The notes under the pieces: model-generated | The model's input: only the letters and a program-made list of their open reading frames with translations | Told to the model about the DNA's origin: nothing | Database searches by the model: none | Assembly: GCA_017450465.1 (NCBI GenBank) | Contig: JAFSUW010000027.1 | Location: 1-39,037, forward strand | Direction: 5' to 3' | DNA length: 39,037 nt | From: Clostridia bacterium | GTDB taxonomy: Bacteria > Bacillota > Clostridia > TANB77 > RGIG9151 | Program-made: the position numbers and the translations under genes | In this document: positions 16,550 through 24,231 of the stretch, in pieces | Numbering within the stretch: the stretch's first letter is position 1 | How the letters are laid out: each line of letters starts with the position of its first letter

Positions 16550-17830
16550 ATGAATGTAGCATTAATATCACTAGGTTGTAATAAAAATCTAGTTGATTCT
16601 GAAATGATTCTAGGCCTAATTGTAAAAAACGGGTTAAACATAGTAGCAGATGAAAATGAAGCGGATTATATAATAGTAAACACTTGTGCTTTTATTGCAG
16701 ATGCACAAAAAGAATCAATCGATACAATAATACGTCTTGGTGAATTAAAAAAAGAAAAGTGTAGAGCACTAATTATTACGGGTTGTCTTGCTAATAGATA
16801 TAAAAAAGAAATAAAAGAATTATTGCCAGAAGTAGATTTAGTAGCGGATATAAATGATTTTGAGTCTATAATAAAGTTCATAAAAAAAGATGGCAAGGCA
16901 GATATAAAATATACCGAAAGAGTTTTATCTACTCCACCATATACCGCGTATGTGAAAATAGCGGATGGCTGTGATAACACTTGCACATACTGTATTATCC
17001 CCAAACTTCGTGGCAAGTACAAAAGTAGAACTATTGAGGACATAGAAGAAGAAGTAAAAGATTTAGCAAAAAAAGGCGTACTAGAAATTGTGTTAGTAGC
17101 ACAAGATACATCATGCTATGGAATAGATTTATATGGTAAGCCATGTCTTGCAAAACTCCTTAAAACACTAGAAAAAATCGATGGTATTCGTTGGATAAGG
17201 ATATTATATACATACCCAGAAGGCGTAACAGAAGAGTTGCTCGATGTAATAAGTAAGAGCAAAAAAATATGTCATTATTTTGACTTGCCAATACAGCATA
17301 TAAATAATGATATGTTAAAAATGATGGGAAGAAACACTACTAAGGAAAAGATAATAAAGTTGCTTAAAAAGATAAAAGAAAAAATGCCTGATGCAACGCT
17401 TAGAACATCATTAATAGTAGGTTTCCCTACTGAAACAGATGAGCAATTAGAAGAATTAAAGAAATTTGTAAAGAGCGGTTTTTTTGACCGACTTGGAGTT
17501 TTTGAATTTTCTAAAGAAGAAGGAACAGCAGCGGCAAAACTTAAAGGGCAGATATTAAAAAGAGTAAAAGCAAAAAGGCGAAAAATCATAATGGAAGAGC
17601 AACAAAAAGTTTCATTAAAAAAGAATAAACAAGTAGTTGGAAGTAAAGTAGAAGTTTTAATTGAAGGCAAGATAAACGATAATACATATTTTGGTAGAAC
17701 CAAAGCTGATGTACCAGAAATAGATGGTATGATTTTTATAGAAAGTAAAGATAATTTACCACTCGGTGACTTTGTAAATGCTAAAGTAATAGGCGCAAAA
17801 GAGTATGATTTAATAGGTAAATGTATATAA
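16550..17830 (+). CDS. rimO: Ribosomal protein S12 methylthiotransferase RimO
   Basis: The 426-residue radical-SAM methylthiotransferase adds a methylthio group to an aspartate of ribosomal protein S12. The N-terminal domain starts with SLGCNKNLVDSE, the RimO rather than MiaB version, and has C48 in VNTCAFI and C in TGCLANRY for the second cluster. The radical-SAM CDNTCTYC motif is near residue 142. A TRAM domain forms the C-terminal 65 residues. The SD TAGGAGGA precedes the ATG. It lies 13 nt after the peptidase gene and is followed by pgsA, a frequent pairing. Confidence 0.96.
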   Translation: MNVALISLGCNKNLVDSEMILGLIVKNGLNIVADENEADYIIVNTCAFIADAQKESIDTIIRLGELKKEKCRALIITGCLANRYKKEIKELLPEVDLVADINDFESIIKFIKKDGKADIKYTERVLSTPPYTAYVKIADGCDNTCTYCIIPKLRGKYKSRTIEDIEEEVKDLAKKGVLEIVLVAQDTSCYGIDLYGKPCLAKLLKTLEKIDGIRWIRILYTYPEGVTEELLDVISKSKKICHYFDLPIQHINNDMLKMMGRNTTKEKIIKLLKKIKEKMPDATLRTSLIVGFPTETDEQLEELKKFVKSGFFDRLGVFEFSKEEGTAAAKLKGQILKRVKAKRRKIIMEEQQKVSLKKNKQVVGSKVEVLIEGKINDNTYFGRTKADVPEIDGMIFIESKDNLPLGDFVNAKVIGAKEYDLIGKCI

Positions 17831-17851
17831 AAAATATGGAGGATGATAAAA

Positions 17852-18475
17852 ATGAATTTACCAAACAAAATAACAGTAACAAGGATTTTTTTAGTTCCAT
17901 TTTTTATAATAGTTTTATTTTTGCCATTTGAATATTCAAATTTACTTGCACTTATCGTATTTATAGTAGCAGCAAGTACAGATTGTTTAGATGGACATAT
18001 TGCTCGTTCGAGGAATTTAGTAACTAACTTTGGAAAGTTTTTAGATCCACTTGCAGATAAGCTACTAGTTACAGCAGCGCTTGTTGCATTAGTAGGACAA
18101 AACAAAATACCTTCATGGGTTGCAACAATAATAATAGCACGAGAATTTATAGTAACAGGAATAAGGTTACTTGCAGTTGGTGAAGGTAGAGTAATTGCAG
18201 CAAGTATATGGGGCAAAATAAAGACAGTAACACAAATAATAGCAATTTGCCTATTATTATTAGATAATTATGAAGCACCAATAAATCAATCGGATATATT
18301 TATGTTAGGAAAGCTAGACACAATGTTTGCAAACTTCATGGCAAACCCATCATTACAATCATCGATAAGTATATTATCAACAGTAATGTTAATAGTTGCG
18401 GTAATAGCAACACTTTATTCATGTTATGACTATATTGTAAAGAATATTGATATTCTGAAACTAGACAATTGTTAA
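17852..18475 (+). CDS. pgsA: CDP-diacylglycerol-glycerol-3-phosphate 3-phosphatidyltransferase
   Basis: This 207-residue integral membrane CDP-alcohol phosphatidyltransferase makes phosphatidylglycerol phosphate. The signature DCLDGHIAR...G...D...D (TDCLDGHIARSR with NFGKFLDPLADK) is complete around residues 47-73, and NLPNKITVTRI is the typical N-terminus. ATG 17852 has GGAGG at 17839-17843; the ATG at 17843 overlaps the SD. It lies 21 nt after rimO, probably in the same transcript. Confidence 0.95.
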   Translation: MNLPNKITVTRIFLVPFFIIVLFLPFEYSNLLALIVFIVAASTDCLDGHIARSRNLVTNFGKFLDPLADKLLVTAALVALVGQNKIPSWVATIIIAREFIVTGIRLLAVGEGRVIAASIWGKIKTVTQIIAICLLLLDNYEAPINQSDIFMLGKLDTMFANFMANPSLQSSISILSTVMLIVAVIATLYSCYDYIVKNIDILKLDNC

Positions 18476-18524
18476 TGTGATTTGCTTGCCAAATTATTAA
18501 TTATTCACTATTTCGGAGGTACAT

Positions 18525-19262
18525 ATGCAGAACATACAAATAATAATTGAATATGATGGGACACGCTATAGTGGCTGGCAGACGCAAAAAAACGGTCAAG
18601 GCCTTCAAGACATCATTTCAAATGCAATTCATCAGGTAACTAAAGAAGAAGTAAAACTAAATGGTTCGGGGCGTACTGATGCAGGTGTACATGCTCTTGG
18701 GCAATCTGCAAATTTTAAAACAAATTGCAGTATCCCAGTAGAAAAAATTCCCGAAGCGATAAATAAGTTTTTGCCAAAAGATATAGTAATAAAAGAAGCA
18801 AAAAAAGTGCCAGATGCATTCCATGCAAGGTTTAGTGTAAAAGGCAAAAAGTATATGTATATCGTTAATAATAGTAAATATAGAAGTGCGATTAATAATA
18901 ATTATGAATATCACTTTAATCAAAAAATTGACTATAAAGCAATGAAAAAGGCAGCCGAATACTTTGAAGGAACGTATGATTTTTCGGGCTTTATGGCAAG
19001 TGGTAGTAGTGTAAAAGATACAATAAGGACAATTGAAAAAGTTCAGATAAAGAAACGCGAAGACGATAGAATAATATTTAATTTTACTGGTAATGGCTTT
19101 TTATATAATATGGTAAGGATAATGGTTGGAACACTGCTTGATGTAGGTGTAGGCAAGATAAAGCCAGAAGCGATACCTAGTATAATAAAGAGTAAGGATA
19201 GAACACAAGCCGGTAAAACTGTTCCAGCTCAGGGACTTTATCTGGTTGAAGTTTACTACTAA
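18525..19262 (+). CDS. truA: tRNA pseudouridine(38-40) synthase
   Basis: The 245-residue TruA converts uridines 38-40 in the anticodon stem of tRNAs. The catalytic D52 is in GSGRTDAGVHA. The N-terminal IEYDGTRYSGWQTQ and the FTGNGFLYNMVRIMVGTL block are characteristic. The SD CGGAGGT lies 7 nt before the ATG. The stop codon is only three bases before a 123-bp miniature inverted-repeat element. Confidence 0.96.
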   Translation: MQNIQIIIEYDGTRYSGWQTQKNGQGLQDIISNAIHQVTKEEVKLNGSGRTDAGVHALGQSANFKTNCSIPVEKIPEAINKFLPKDIVIKEAKKVPDAFHARFSVKGKKYMYIVNNSKYRSAINNNYEYHFNQKIDYKAMKKAAEYFEGTYDFSGFMASGSSVKDTIRTIEKVQIKKREDDRIIFNFTGNGFLYNMVRIMVGTLLDVGVGKIKPEAIPSIIKSKDRTQAGKTVPAQGLYLVEVYY

Positions 19263-19265
19263 TGA

Positions 19266-19388
19266 GTTTGTCAAATATTTGCGTTTTGTCTGCGTTAAAC
19301 TTCGCATCAAAAATCCTCAGCGTATAGCACATACGCTTCCGGTTTTTTCGCTCGTTTGCCTTGCCAAAACAACAAATCTTTGACAAAC
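19266..19388. mobile_element. 123-bp miniature inverted-repeat element
   Basis: The ends are GTTTGTCAAATATTTG and, reverse-complemented from the right, GTTTGTCAAAGATTTG, so the terminal inverted repeats match at 15 of 16 positions. Inside is a perfect hairpin GCGTAT-AGCAC-ATACGC (19320-19336). The element has no coding capacity. It looks like a MITE or a REP-type repeat. I recall closely similar internal sequence in other clostridial intergenic regions, but this was not searched. A clear target-site duplication is not visible. Confidence 0.7.
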
Positions 19389-19486
19389 ATAAAAAAGTAT
19401 AGGATTTGTTTGGATATTTCTAAAATTTACATGATGTATGACAAACACAGCGGTATTCGCATAGATTATTAGAAAGGAAGTTTTAT

Positions 19487-20332
19487 ATGAATTTAACAAA
19501 GGTTTTGTTTGATGCAACTGATAAATTACCATTATCAGGCCTACTTTATAATCCAGATACTAAAACTGACAAAGTTGTAATTTTCATTCATGGTATACAT
19601 AGCAATTGCTTAAAAAAGAAGGACGATGTTTTTGGAGAGGAGCTTACTAATAACAATGTAGCATACTTTACTTTTAATAATCGTGGTGCAAATACTGTTA
19701 CTAAAATAAATGGCAAATTTTATGGCGCAGCATACGAGGATCCTAAAGAATGTATATATGACATAGATGGTGCAATAGATGAAATGAAAAGTAGGGGCTT
19801 TACAAAAATACATATACTTGGCCATAGTCTTGGTAGTAGCAAAGTTTTGTATTGGTATAAAAATGCTAAAGAGCACAATGTAGAAACTGTAGGTTTTTTA
19901 TCACTTGTTGATATGAACGGAATAACAAGGGCAATGCTTGGACAAAAATATGATATTATGATGCAAAAATTGATGGGAATGGCACCCGAAACACTTATAC
20001 CACCAGAGGCACTAGAGAATATAAGCATACTTCCACTTAGTGTAAAAACTTTTAAGAATATATTTGTGGATGAGGACTTTAATTTAATAAGTTATATTCC
20101 GGGAAATGTTAATGTAACAAATATAGATAATATAAAGGAGCCGGTATTTATACGTTTTGCAACAATAAATGAATTTTTAATAGACACTGCACCAAATACA
20201 GTACAGATAATTATGAGTAAATTAAATAAGAATAATATAGATATATCATATATAGACAATGCGGACCATTCGTATCATGGTAGAGAAAAAGAACTAATAG
20301 ATGGCTATATAAGGTTTATTTGCGGGCGATAA
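19487..20332 (+). CDS. Alpha/beta hydrolase, DUF1749/UPF0613-like
   Basis: The 281-residue alpha/beta-hydrolase-fold protein has an oxyanion region IFIHGIHSN near residue 30 and a nucleophile elbow GHSLGSS with S114. A candidate catalytic histidine lies in NADHSYHG near residue 262. The substrate is unknown; the closest recollection is the DUF1749 group. No signal peptide is seen, so it is cytosolic. The SD AAAGGAAG precedes the ATG. The stop codon is inside the stem of its own terminator. Confidence 0.8.
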   Translation: MNLTKVLFDATDKLPLSGLLYNPDTKTDKVVIFIHGIHSNCLKKKDDVFGEELTNNNVAYFTFNNRGANTVTKINGKFYGAAYEDPKECIYDIDGAIDEMKSRGFTKIHILGHSLGSSKVLYWYKNAKEHNVETVGFLSLVDMNGITRAMLGQKYDIMMQKLMGMAPETLIPPEALENISILPLSVKTFKNIFVDEDFNLISYIPGNVNVTNIDNIKEPVFIRFATINEFLIDTAPNTVQIIMSKLNKNNIDISYIDNADHSYHGREKELIDGYIRFICGR

Positions 20333-20347
20333 AAATCGCCCATTTTT
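20324..20347 (+). terminator. Terminator of the hydrolase gene
   Basis: A 7-bp stem GGGCGAT/ATCGCCC with an AAAA loop overlaps the TAA stop (20330-20332) and is followed by ATTTTTA. Confidence 0.85.
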
Positions 20348-20425
20348 ATATTTTAAAAATTTTTTTAAAATTTATGTGGCATTTTGTCGATATAAAAAGT
20401 GTTAATATCAAAAGGAGGAATTATC

Positions 20426-21529
20426 ATGTATATTGATAGCGAATTAACAGTATTGATTGTAGTTATTTTTGCAATCTATGGTTTCTACACAATGGGTAGA
20501 AAGTTATTTGAAAAACTTAAGAAGAGTAGTATGAACACAGAAGAAAAGAGACAAAATGTATTTAATGCATTGAAAATATTTTTTATTGGTGTAATAGTGG
20601 CAACCATTTTATATATGACACCAGCAATAAATGAAACATTAAAAATTATTATTAGTTTAGTGCTAACACTTGGTACTGTTGGTGCAGTAGTTGCGCAAGA
20701 AGATAATAAAGAGCAAAAAGTTTGGTTAAGACCAGTACTTTTTATGGGGCAAATGTTTTTTGGAATAACAATGTTTTTAATGTTAGTAAATACTAATATG
20801 GGTTATTCAGAAACAGCAATATTTATAATTTGGTCAGTTGCGAACTTCATAATAGCAATGCAATATAAAAATATAGAAAATAAATTACTGTGTTTGGGAA
20901 CAATAATTGCAGCATTAATTACAATTATTGGACCTATGTCGATTGATTTAGAAATGTCTGCTATTGTAATAGTAATTTGTACAATCCTTATTTTGTTACA
21001 GATATTTGGTAAAAAAGATAACATATTTGTACAAATTACACATAATGTTTTAACACTTGGCTTGATATTCACATACATAAATTATTTTGATGATTTTTAT
21101 AGAGCATCACTTTCATCAATGGATGATTTTGTAATGCTTGGAGTGACATTAATATTTTTAATTGCAACACTTGCAATAAATATGTTTATGGGAGAATCAG
21201 AAAAGATAAACTTTAAGGCCTTTGCAATTTACTTACCATTACTAACAACATATTTGTTGGTAGGAGCTGAAGAAATTGAAGAAGAACTTATTCTTATATT
21301 TGAAATGTTCAATTTACTTATAGCTACATGGCTTTTGGCAGATAAGAGTATATTTAAGAAAATTTTAACAATTATAGTTTTTGTAGTAATGACCTTCTCA
21401 ATATTAGAAATAGTTTCACTTGAGCTAATTTCTGGTCTTCTAATTTTAGCATCTGGCTGTCTTACACTTGTACTTTTACTTGAACCAAAAAAAGCAGTAA
21501 AGGAGGCAGATGTAAATGAAGAAGAATAA
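20426..21529 (+). CDS. Polytopic membrane protein of unknown function
   Basis: The product is 367 residues, with about ten to twelve hydrophobic segments covering nearly the whole length apart from a short charged stretch at residues 25-45 and an acidic C-terminal tail. I cannot assign a family; the overall look is of DUF2157/DUF2339-like multi-helix proteins. ATG 20426 is placed by AAAGGAGGA (20411-20419). Its last 14 nt overlap the start of the beta-propeller gene, so the two are translationally coupled and probably act together at the membrane. Confidence 0.75.
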   Translation: MYIDSELTVLIVVIFAIYGFYTMGRKLFEKLKKSSMNTEEKRQNVFNALKIFFIGVIVATILYMTPAINETLKIIISLVLTLGTVGAVVAQEDNKEQKVWLRPVLFMGQMFFGITMFLMLVNTNMGYSETAIFIIWSVANFIIAMQYKNIENKLLCLGTIIAALITIIGPMSIDLEMSAIVIVICTILILLQIFGKKDNIFVQITHNVLTLGLIFTYINYFDDFYRASLSSMDDFVMLGVTLIFLIATLAINMFMGESEKINFKAFAIYLPLLTTYLLVGAEEIEEELILIFEMFNLLIATWLLADKSIFKKILTIIVFVVMTFSILEIVSLELISGLLILASGCLTLVLLLEPKKAVKEADVNEEE

Positions 21530-23294
21530 AATTATTAGTTTAATTATATGTTCATTAGCAATTGTTGCAATGATATTTTTACCAGCAATGATAAGTATGT
21601 CTACAAATTTATATACATCAGTAGTTATGAAGAAGACAGGCAGTCTTCCAACAGTTAAAACATATGAAAAATTAAAGAAATTAATTGAAAGTAATAAAAG
21701 TAGGTATAGTTATGAAATGCCTCAAGCAGTGTTTAATGATCTGTGGGATGATAGAATAATTACTAATGATGCGATAAATTCCAATCCATTTGCTATGGTG
21801 GATGATTCAGTTGCAATTAGCGAATCTGTCTCAGATTTTGGTATTAAAGGACTTTTTGAGAGCTCCAGCATTAATCAATCAGCAAGTGATTACTCAAGTA
21901 CCAATACACAAGTTACTGGCGTAGACGAAGCAGATATACTAAAAAATGATGGTAAATATATTTATGCAAAGTCTGGCAACAAATTGATTATAATAGATGC
22001 ATTTCCAGCTCAAACAATGAAGAAAGTTGCAGAAATAGAAATTGAAGAAGGATACAGATTATTAGAGTTATACATAAATGGAGATAAACTATTCTTAATA
22101 ACAGATAATGGCTATAAGTATTCAGCTAGAAATGCACAAACAAAGATGCTTGTATTTACCATGACAGATAGAGCAAATCCAGAATTAATCAAAACATTTG
22201 AAGTAAAAGGCACATACACATCATCAAGAAAGATTAACGATAAAATATATGTATTTACTGGCTTAAATACATACATGGAAAATGGTAACTATGTTGTTCC
22301 ACAATATAGAGAAAGCAATGTAGGGGCTTTTATAGATGTAAGTTTAACAGATGTTCAATATGTTCCAAATGATAACTATTCATTATTCACACAAATTTTA
22401 GCATTCGACATGGGAACACCACTTAACAACCCTAAAATGGTAACATACTTAGGTGAAGGCGCAAACAACATATATATGTCGCAAGATAGTTTATATATGG
22501 CACAAAGTAGATATGGCGAAACAACAATATATAAATTTAGTTTAGCTACAGAATATCCACGTTTTGAAGCAAAAGGAACAGTAGAAGGAACTATCGTAAA
22601 TCAATTTGCAATGGATGAATTTGATGGCAACTTTAGAATAGCAACAACAGATGGAAGTAAGTGTTCAGTATTTATTTTAGGACCAAGTATGCATAAACTT
22701 GGAAGTTTATTAAACATCGCACCAAGAGAACAAATAAAATCTGTAAGATTTGAAGGCACAAGAGGATATGTAGTAACATTTAGGAACACAGACCCACTAT
22801 TTGTAATAGACTTAAGTAGTGTAAGAAAACCAAGAGTACTTGGTAAGTTACAAATCCCTGGTTATAGCACATATTTACATACATACGATGAAAATCATGT
22901 AATTGGATTTGGATATGATGGATCAAGTTGGGGTACAAATGGTAAGTTAAAAATTGCATTATTCGATATAACAGATGTAACAAATCCAAAGGAAATGTTT
23001 ACTGAACAAATAGATGCACGTACATCAGAACTACTTACAAACCATAAATCATTATTATTTTCAAAGGAAAAGAATTTAATAGCTTTTGCAGTAGGAGATT
23101 ATAGTAGTAATGATGTAGGAAAAGTATTTACAATAACATTAGAGAAGGGATTTGAACTTCGTGGCGAAATAAAACACACTGACGACGTATCAAGAATGTT
23201 ATTTATGGACGACATTTTATATGGCGTATCAGAAAAAACAGTATCAGCACATGATATAAACACAGTAAAAGAGTTAAAGAGCGTTGAACTTTAA
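21516..23294 (+). CDS. Membrane-anchored beta-propeller domain protein
   Basis: The 592-residue protein has an N-terminal signal anchor (about residues 5-28) and then an extracellular domain matching the C-terminal beta-propeller family (Pfam Beta_propel). The diagnostic segment is TGVDEADILKNDGKYIYAKSG around residues 136-156. Repeated blades of the type DKLFLITDNGYKY and VRFEGTRGYVVTFRNTDPLFVIDL follow. Such proteins are cell-surface proteins of unproven function, common in clostridia. The SD AAAGGAGG is inside the preceding gene. The 3' end is close to the large hairpin before spoIIID, which would terminate this transcript. Confidence 0.85.
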   Translation: MKKNKIISLIICSLAIVAMIFLPAMISMSTNLYTSVVMKKTGSLPTVKTYEKLKKLIESNKSRYSYEMPQAVFNDLWDDRIITNDAINSNPFAMVDDSVAISESVSDFGIKGLFESSSINQSASDYSSTNTQVTGVDEADILKNDGKYIYAKSGNKLIIIDAFPAQTMKKVAEIEIEEGYRLLELYINGDKLFLITDNGYKYSARNAQTKMLVFTMTDRANPELIKTFEVKGTYTSSRKINDKIYVFTGLNTYMENGNYVVPQYRESNVGAFIDVSLTDVQYVPNDNYSLFTQILAFDMGTPLNNPKMVTYLGEGANNIYMSQDSLYMAQSRYGETTIYKFSLATEYPRFEAKGTVEGTIVNQFAMDEFDGNFRIATTDGSKCSVFILGPSMHKLGSLLNIAPREQIKSVRFEGTRGYVVTFRNTDPLFVIDLSSVRKPRVLGKLQIPGYSTYLHTYDENHVIGFGYDGSSWGTNGKLKIALFDITDVTNPKEMFTEQIDARTSELLTNHKSLLFSKEKNLIAFAVGDYSSNDVGKVFTITLEKGFELRGEIKHTDDVSRMLFMDDILYGVSEKTVSAHDINTVKELKSVEL

Positions 23295-23298
23295 AAAA

Positions 23299-23327
23299 TC
23301 ATAAAATAAAACCTCTATGAATACAAA
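23299..23327 (+). promoter_or_regulatory. Sigma-E-like promoter of spoIIID, inside a hairpin
   Basis: TCATAAAA-13 nt-AATACAAA. The -35 is a good sigma-E match and the -10 matches CATACAAT at 6 of 8 positions. The 13-nt spacing equals that at ylbJ and spoIIM. Transcription would start at about 23333-23336, in the loop of the hairpin 23308-23354. Confidence 0.5.
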
Positions 23328-23359
23328 TGTAGCAAATGTATTTATGGAGGTTTTGTTTT
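23308..23359 (+). terminator. Long hairpin: terminator of the propeller gene and blocker of the spoIIID SD
   Basis: An 18-bp stem (23308-23325 with 23337-23354, two G-U pairs, 11-nt loop) is followed by TTTTGTTTT. The 3' arm contains GGAGG (23346-23350), the SD of spoIIID. RNA coming from upstream would therefore be terminated, or would have this SD paired. Confidence 0.8.
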
Positions 23360-23617
23360 ATGAAGGAATATATAGAAGAAAGAACGATAGAAGTGGCACA
23401 GTACATAATAGACAAAAAGGCAACAGTAAGAGTGGCTGCTAAAAAGTTTGGAATATCGAAATCGACAGTACATAAGGATGTAACGGAACGGCTTAGTAAA
23501 ATAAACCCGGCACTTTTTTATGAAATAAAGAAGGTGCTAGATGAAAATAAGGCAGAAAGACACATAAGAGGCGGAGAGGCAACAAGAGAGAAGTATTTGC
23601 GGTGCAAGATGTTGTAG
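23360..23617 (+). CDS. spoIIID: Sporulation transcription factor SpoIIID
   Basis: The 85-residue helix-turn-helix regulator is the early mother-cell switch that modifies sigma-E-dependent transcription and helps turn on sigK. Near-family sequence is visible throughout: YIEERTIEVAQYIIDKKATVR, then the HTH VAAKKFGISKSTVHKDVTERL (about 25-45), and the C-terminal HIRGGEATREKY basic helix used for DNA binding. ATG 23360 follows GGAGG at 23346-23350; upstream ORF codons are spurious. It is predicted to be expressed from the embedded sigma-E-like promoter. Confidence 0.96.
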   Translation: MKEYIEERTIEVAQYIIDKKATVRVAAKKFGISKSTVHKDVTERLSKINPALFYEIKKVLDENKAERHIRGGEATREKYLRCKML

Positions 23618-23635
23618 TGGCCTTGTGCGTAAAAT

Positions 23636-23664
23636 TTGCCACAAAAATATAATTATTATATAAT
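23636..23664 (+). promoter_or_regulatory. Promoter of the VanZ-like gene
   Basis: TTGCCA-17 nt-TATAAT, with a perfect -10. The start point would be at about 23671. This rules out the upstream ATG (23669) and supports ATG 23681 with a very short leader. Confidence 0.65.
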
Positions 23665-23680
23665 ACAAATGGTGAATAAA

Positions 23681-24136
23681 ATGAAATACAAAAGAATAAT
23701 TTTACTAATACTAATAATACTTTGGTGTGGTTTAATATTTAATTTATCATCACAAAAGGCGGTAAATTCCACCGAATTAAGTGGTGGTGTGATAAATAAG
23801 GTACTTAACCTATTTGGGCACGATATAACGGAATATGAAAGCAGTGTAGTACTATGTATGCAAATTGTAATACGAAAATCAGCGCATATGTTTTTATACT
23901 GCATACTTGCGATACTAATTAAACTAGAGCTTATGGAATATAACATAAAAAATAGTAATGTAATGGCAATTTTATTAACCATATTATATGCGATAACCGA
24001 CGAGATACATCAAAATTTTGTAATGGGCAGAAGTTGTGAAGTTCGCGATATAATAGTAGATTTGGTGGGGGCGTTAATAGGAATAGGGTTAATTTGTTTG
24101 TATAAATATAGTAAAAATAAATGTAGGGGCGATTAG
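23681..24136 (+). CDS. VanZ-like membrane protein
   Basis: The 151-residue protein has about four membrane segments and the VanZ-family pattern: NLSSQKAVNST after the first helix, RKSAHMFLYCILAIL near residue 69, ITDEIHQNFVMGRSCEVRDIIVDLVGALIG near residues 106-135. VanZ relatives confer teicoplanin tolerance in vanA clusters, but most chromosomal homologues have no known role, and no van genes are nearby. The SD GGTGA (23671-23675) precedes ATG 23681. Confidence 0.88.
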   Translation: MKYKRIILLILIILWCGLIFNLSSQKAVNSTELSGGVINKVLNLFGHDITEYESSVVLCMQIVIRKSAHMFLYCILAILIKLELMEYNIKNSNVMAILLTILYAITDEIHQNFVMGRSCEVRDIIVDLVGALIGIGLICLYKYSKNKCRGD

Positions 24137-24166
24137 TAATGCCCTTACTTTTTTATACAAAATATG

Positions 24167-24195
24167 TTGACCAGTTTTTTATAAAAATGTACAAT
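24167..24195 (+). promoter_or_regulatory. Promoter of the large membrane protein gene
   Basis: TTGACC-17 nt-TACAAT, a near-consensus vegetative promoter about 35 nt upstream of the ATG. Confidence 0.7.
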
Positions 24196-24231
24196 AATCA
24201 AGTAATTATGGCAAAATTTTTGGAGGTCAAC

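Noticed and set aside
17275..18216. 313-aa minus-strand frame
   Set aside because: It lies antisense to the certain genes rimO and pgsA, and its sequence has the Ser/Ile/Phe-rich look of a complement-strand shadow.
23681..24136. Glycopeptide-resistance locus from the VanZ match
   Set aside because: No vanH, vanA, vanX, vanR or vanS gene is nearby; VanZ-like proteins are widespread without resistance.
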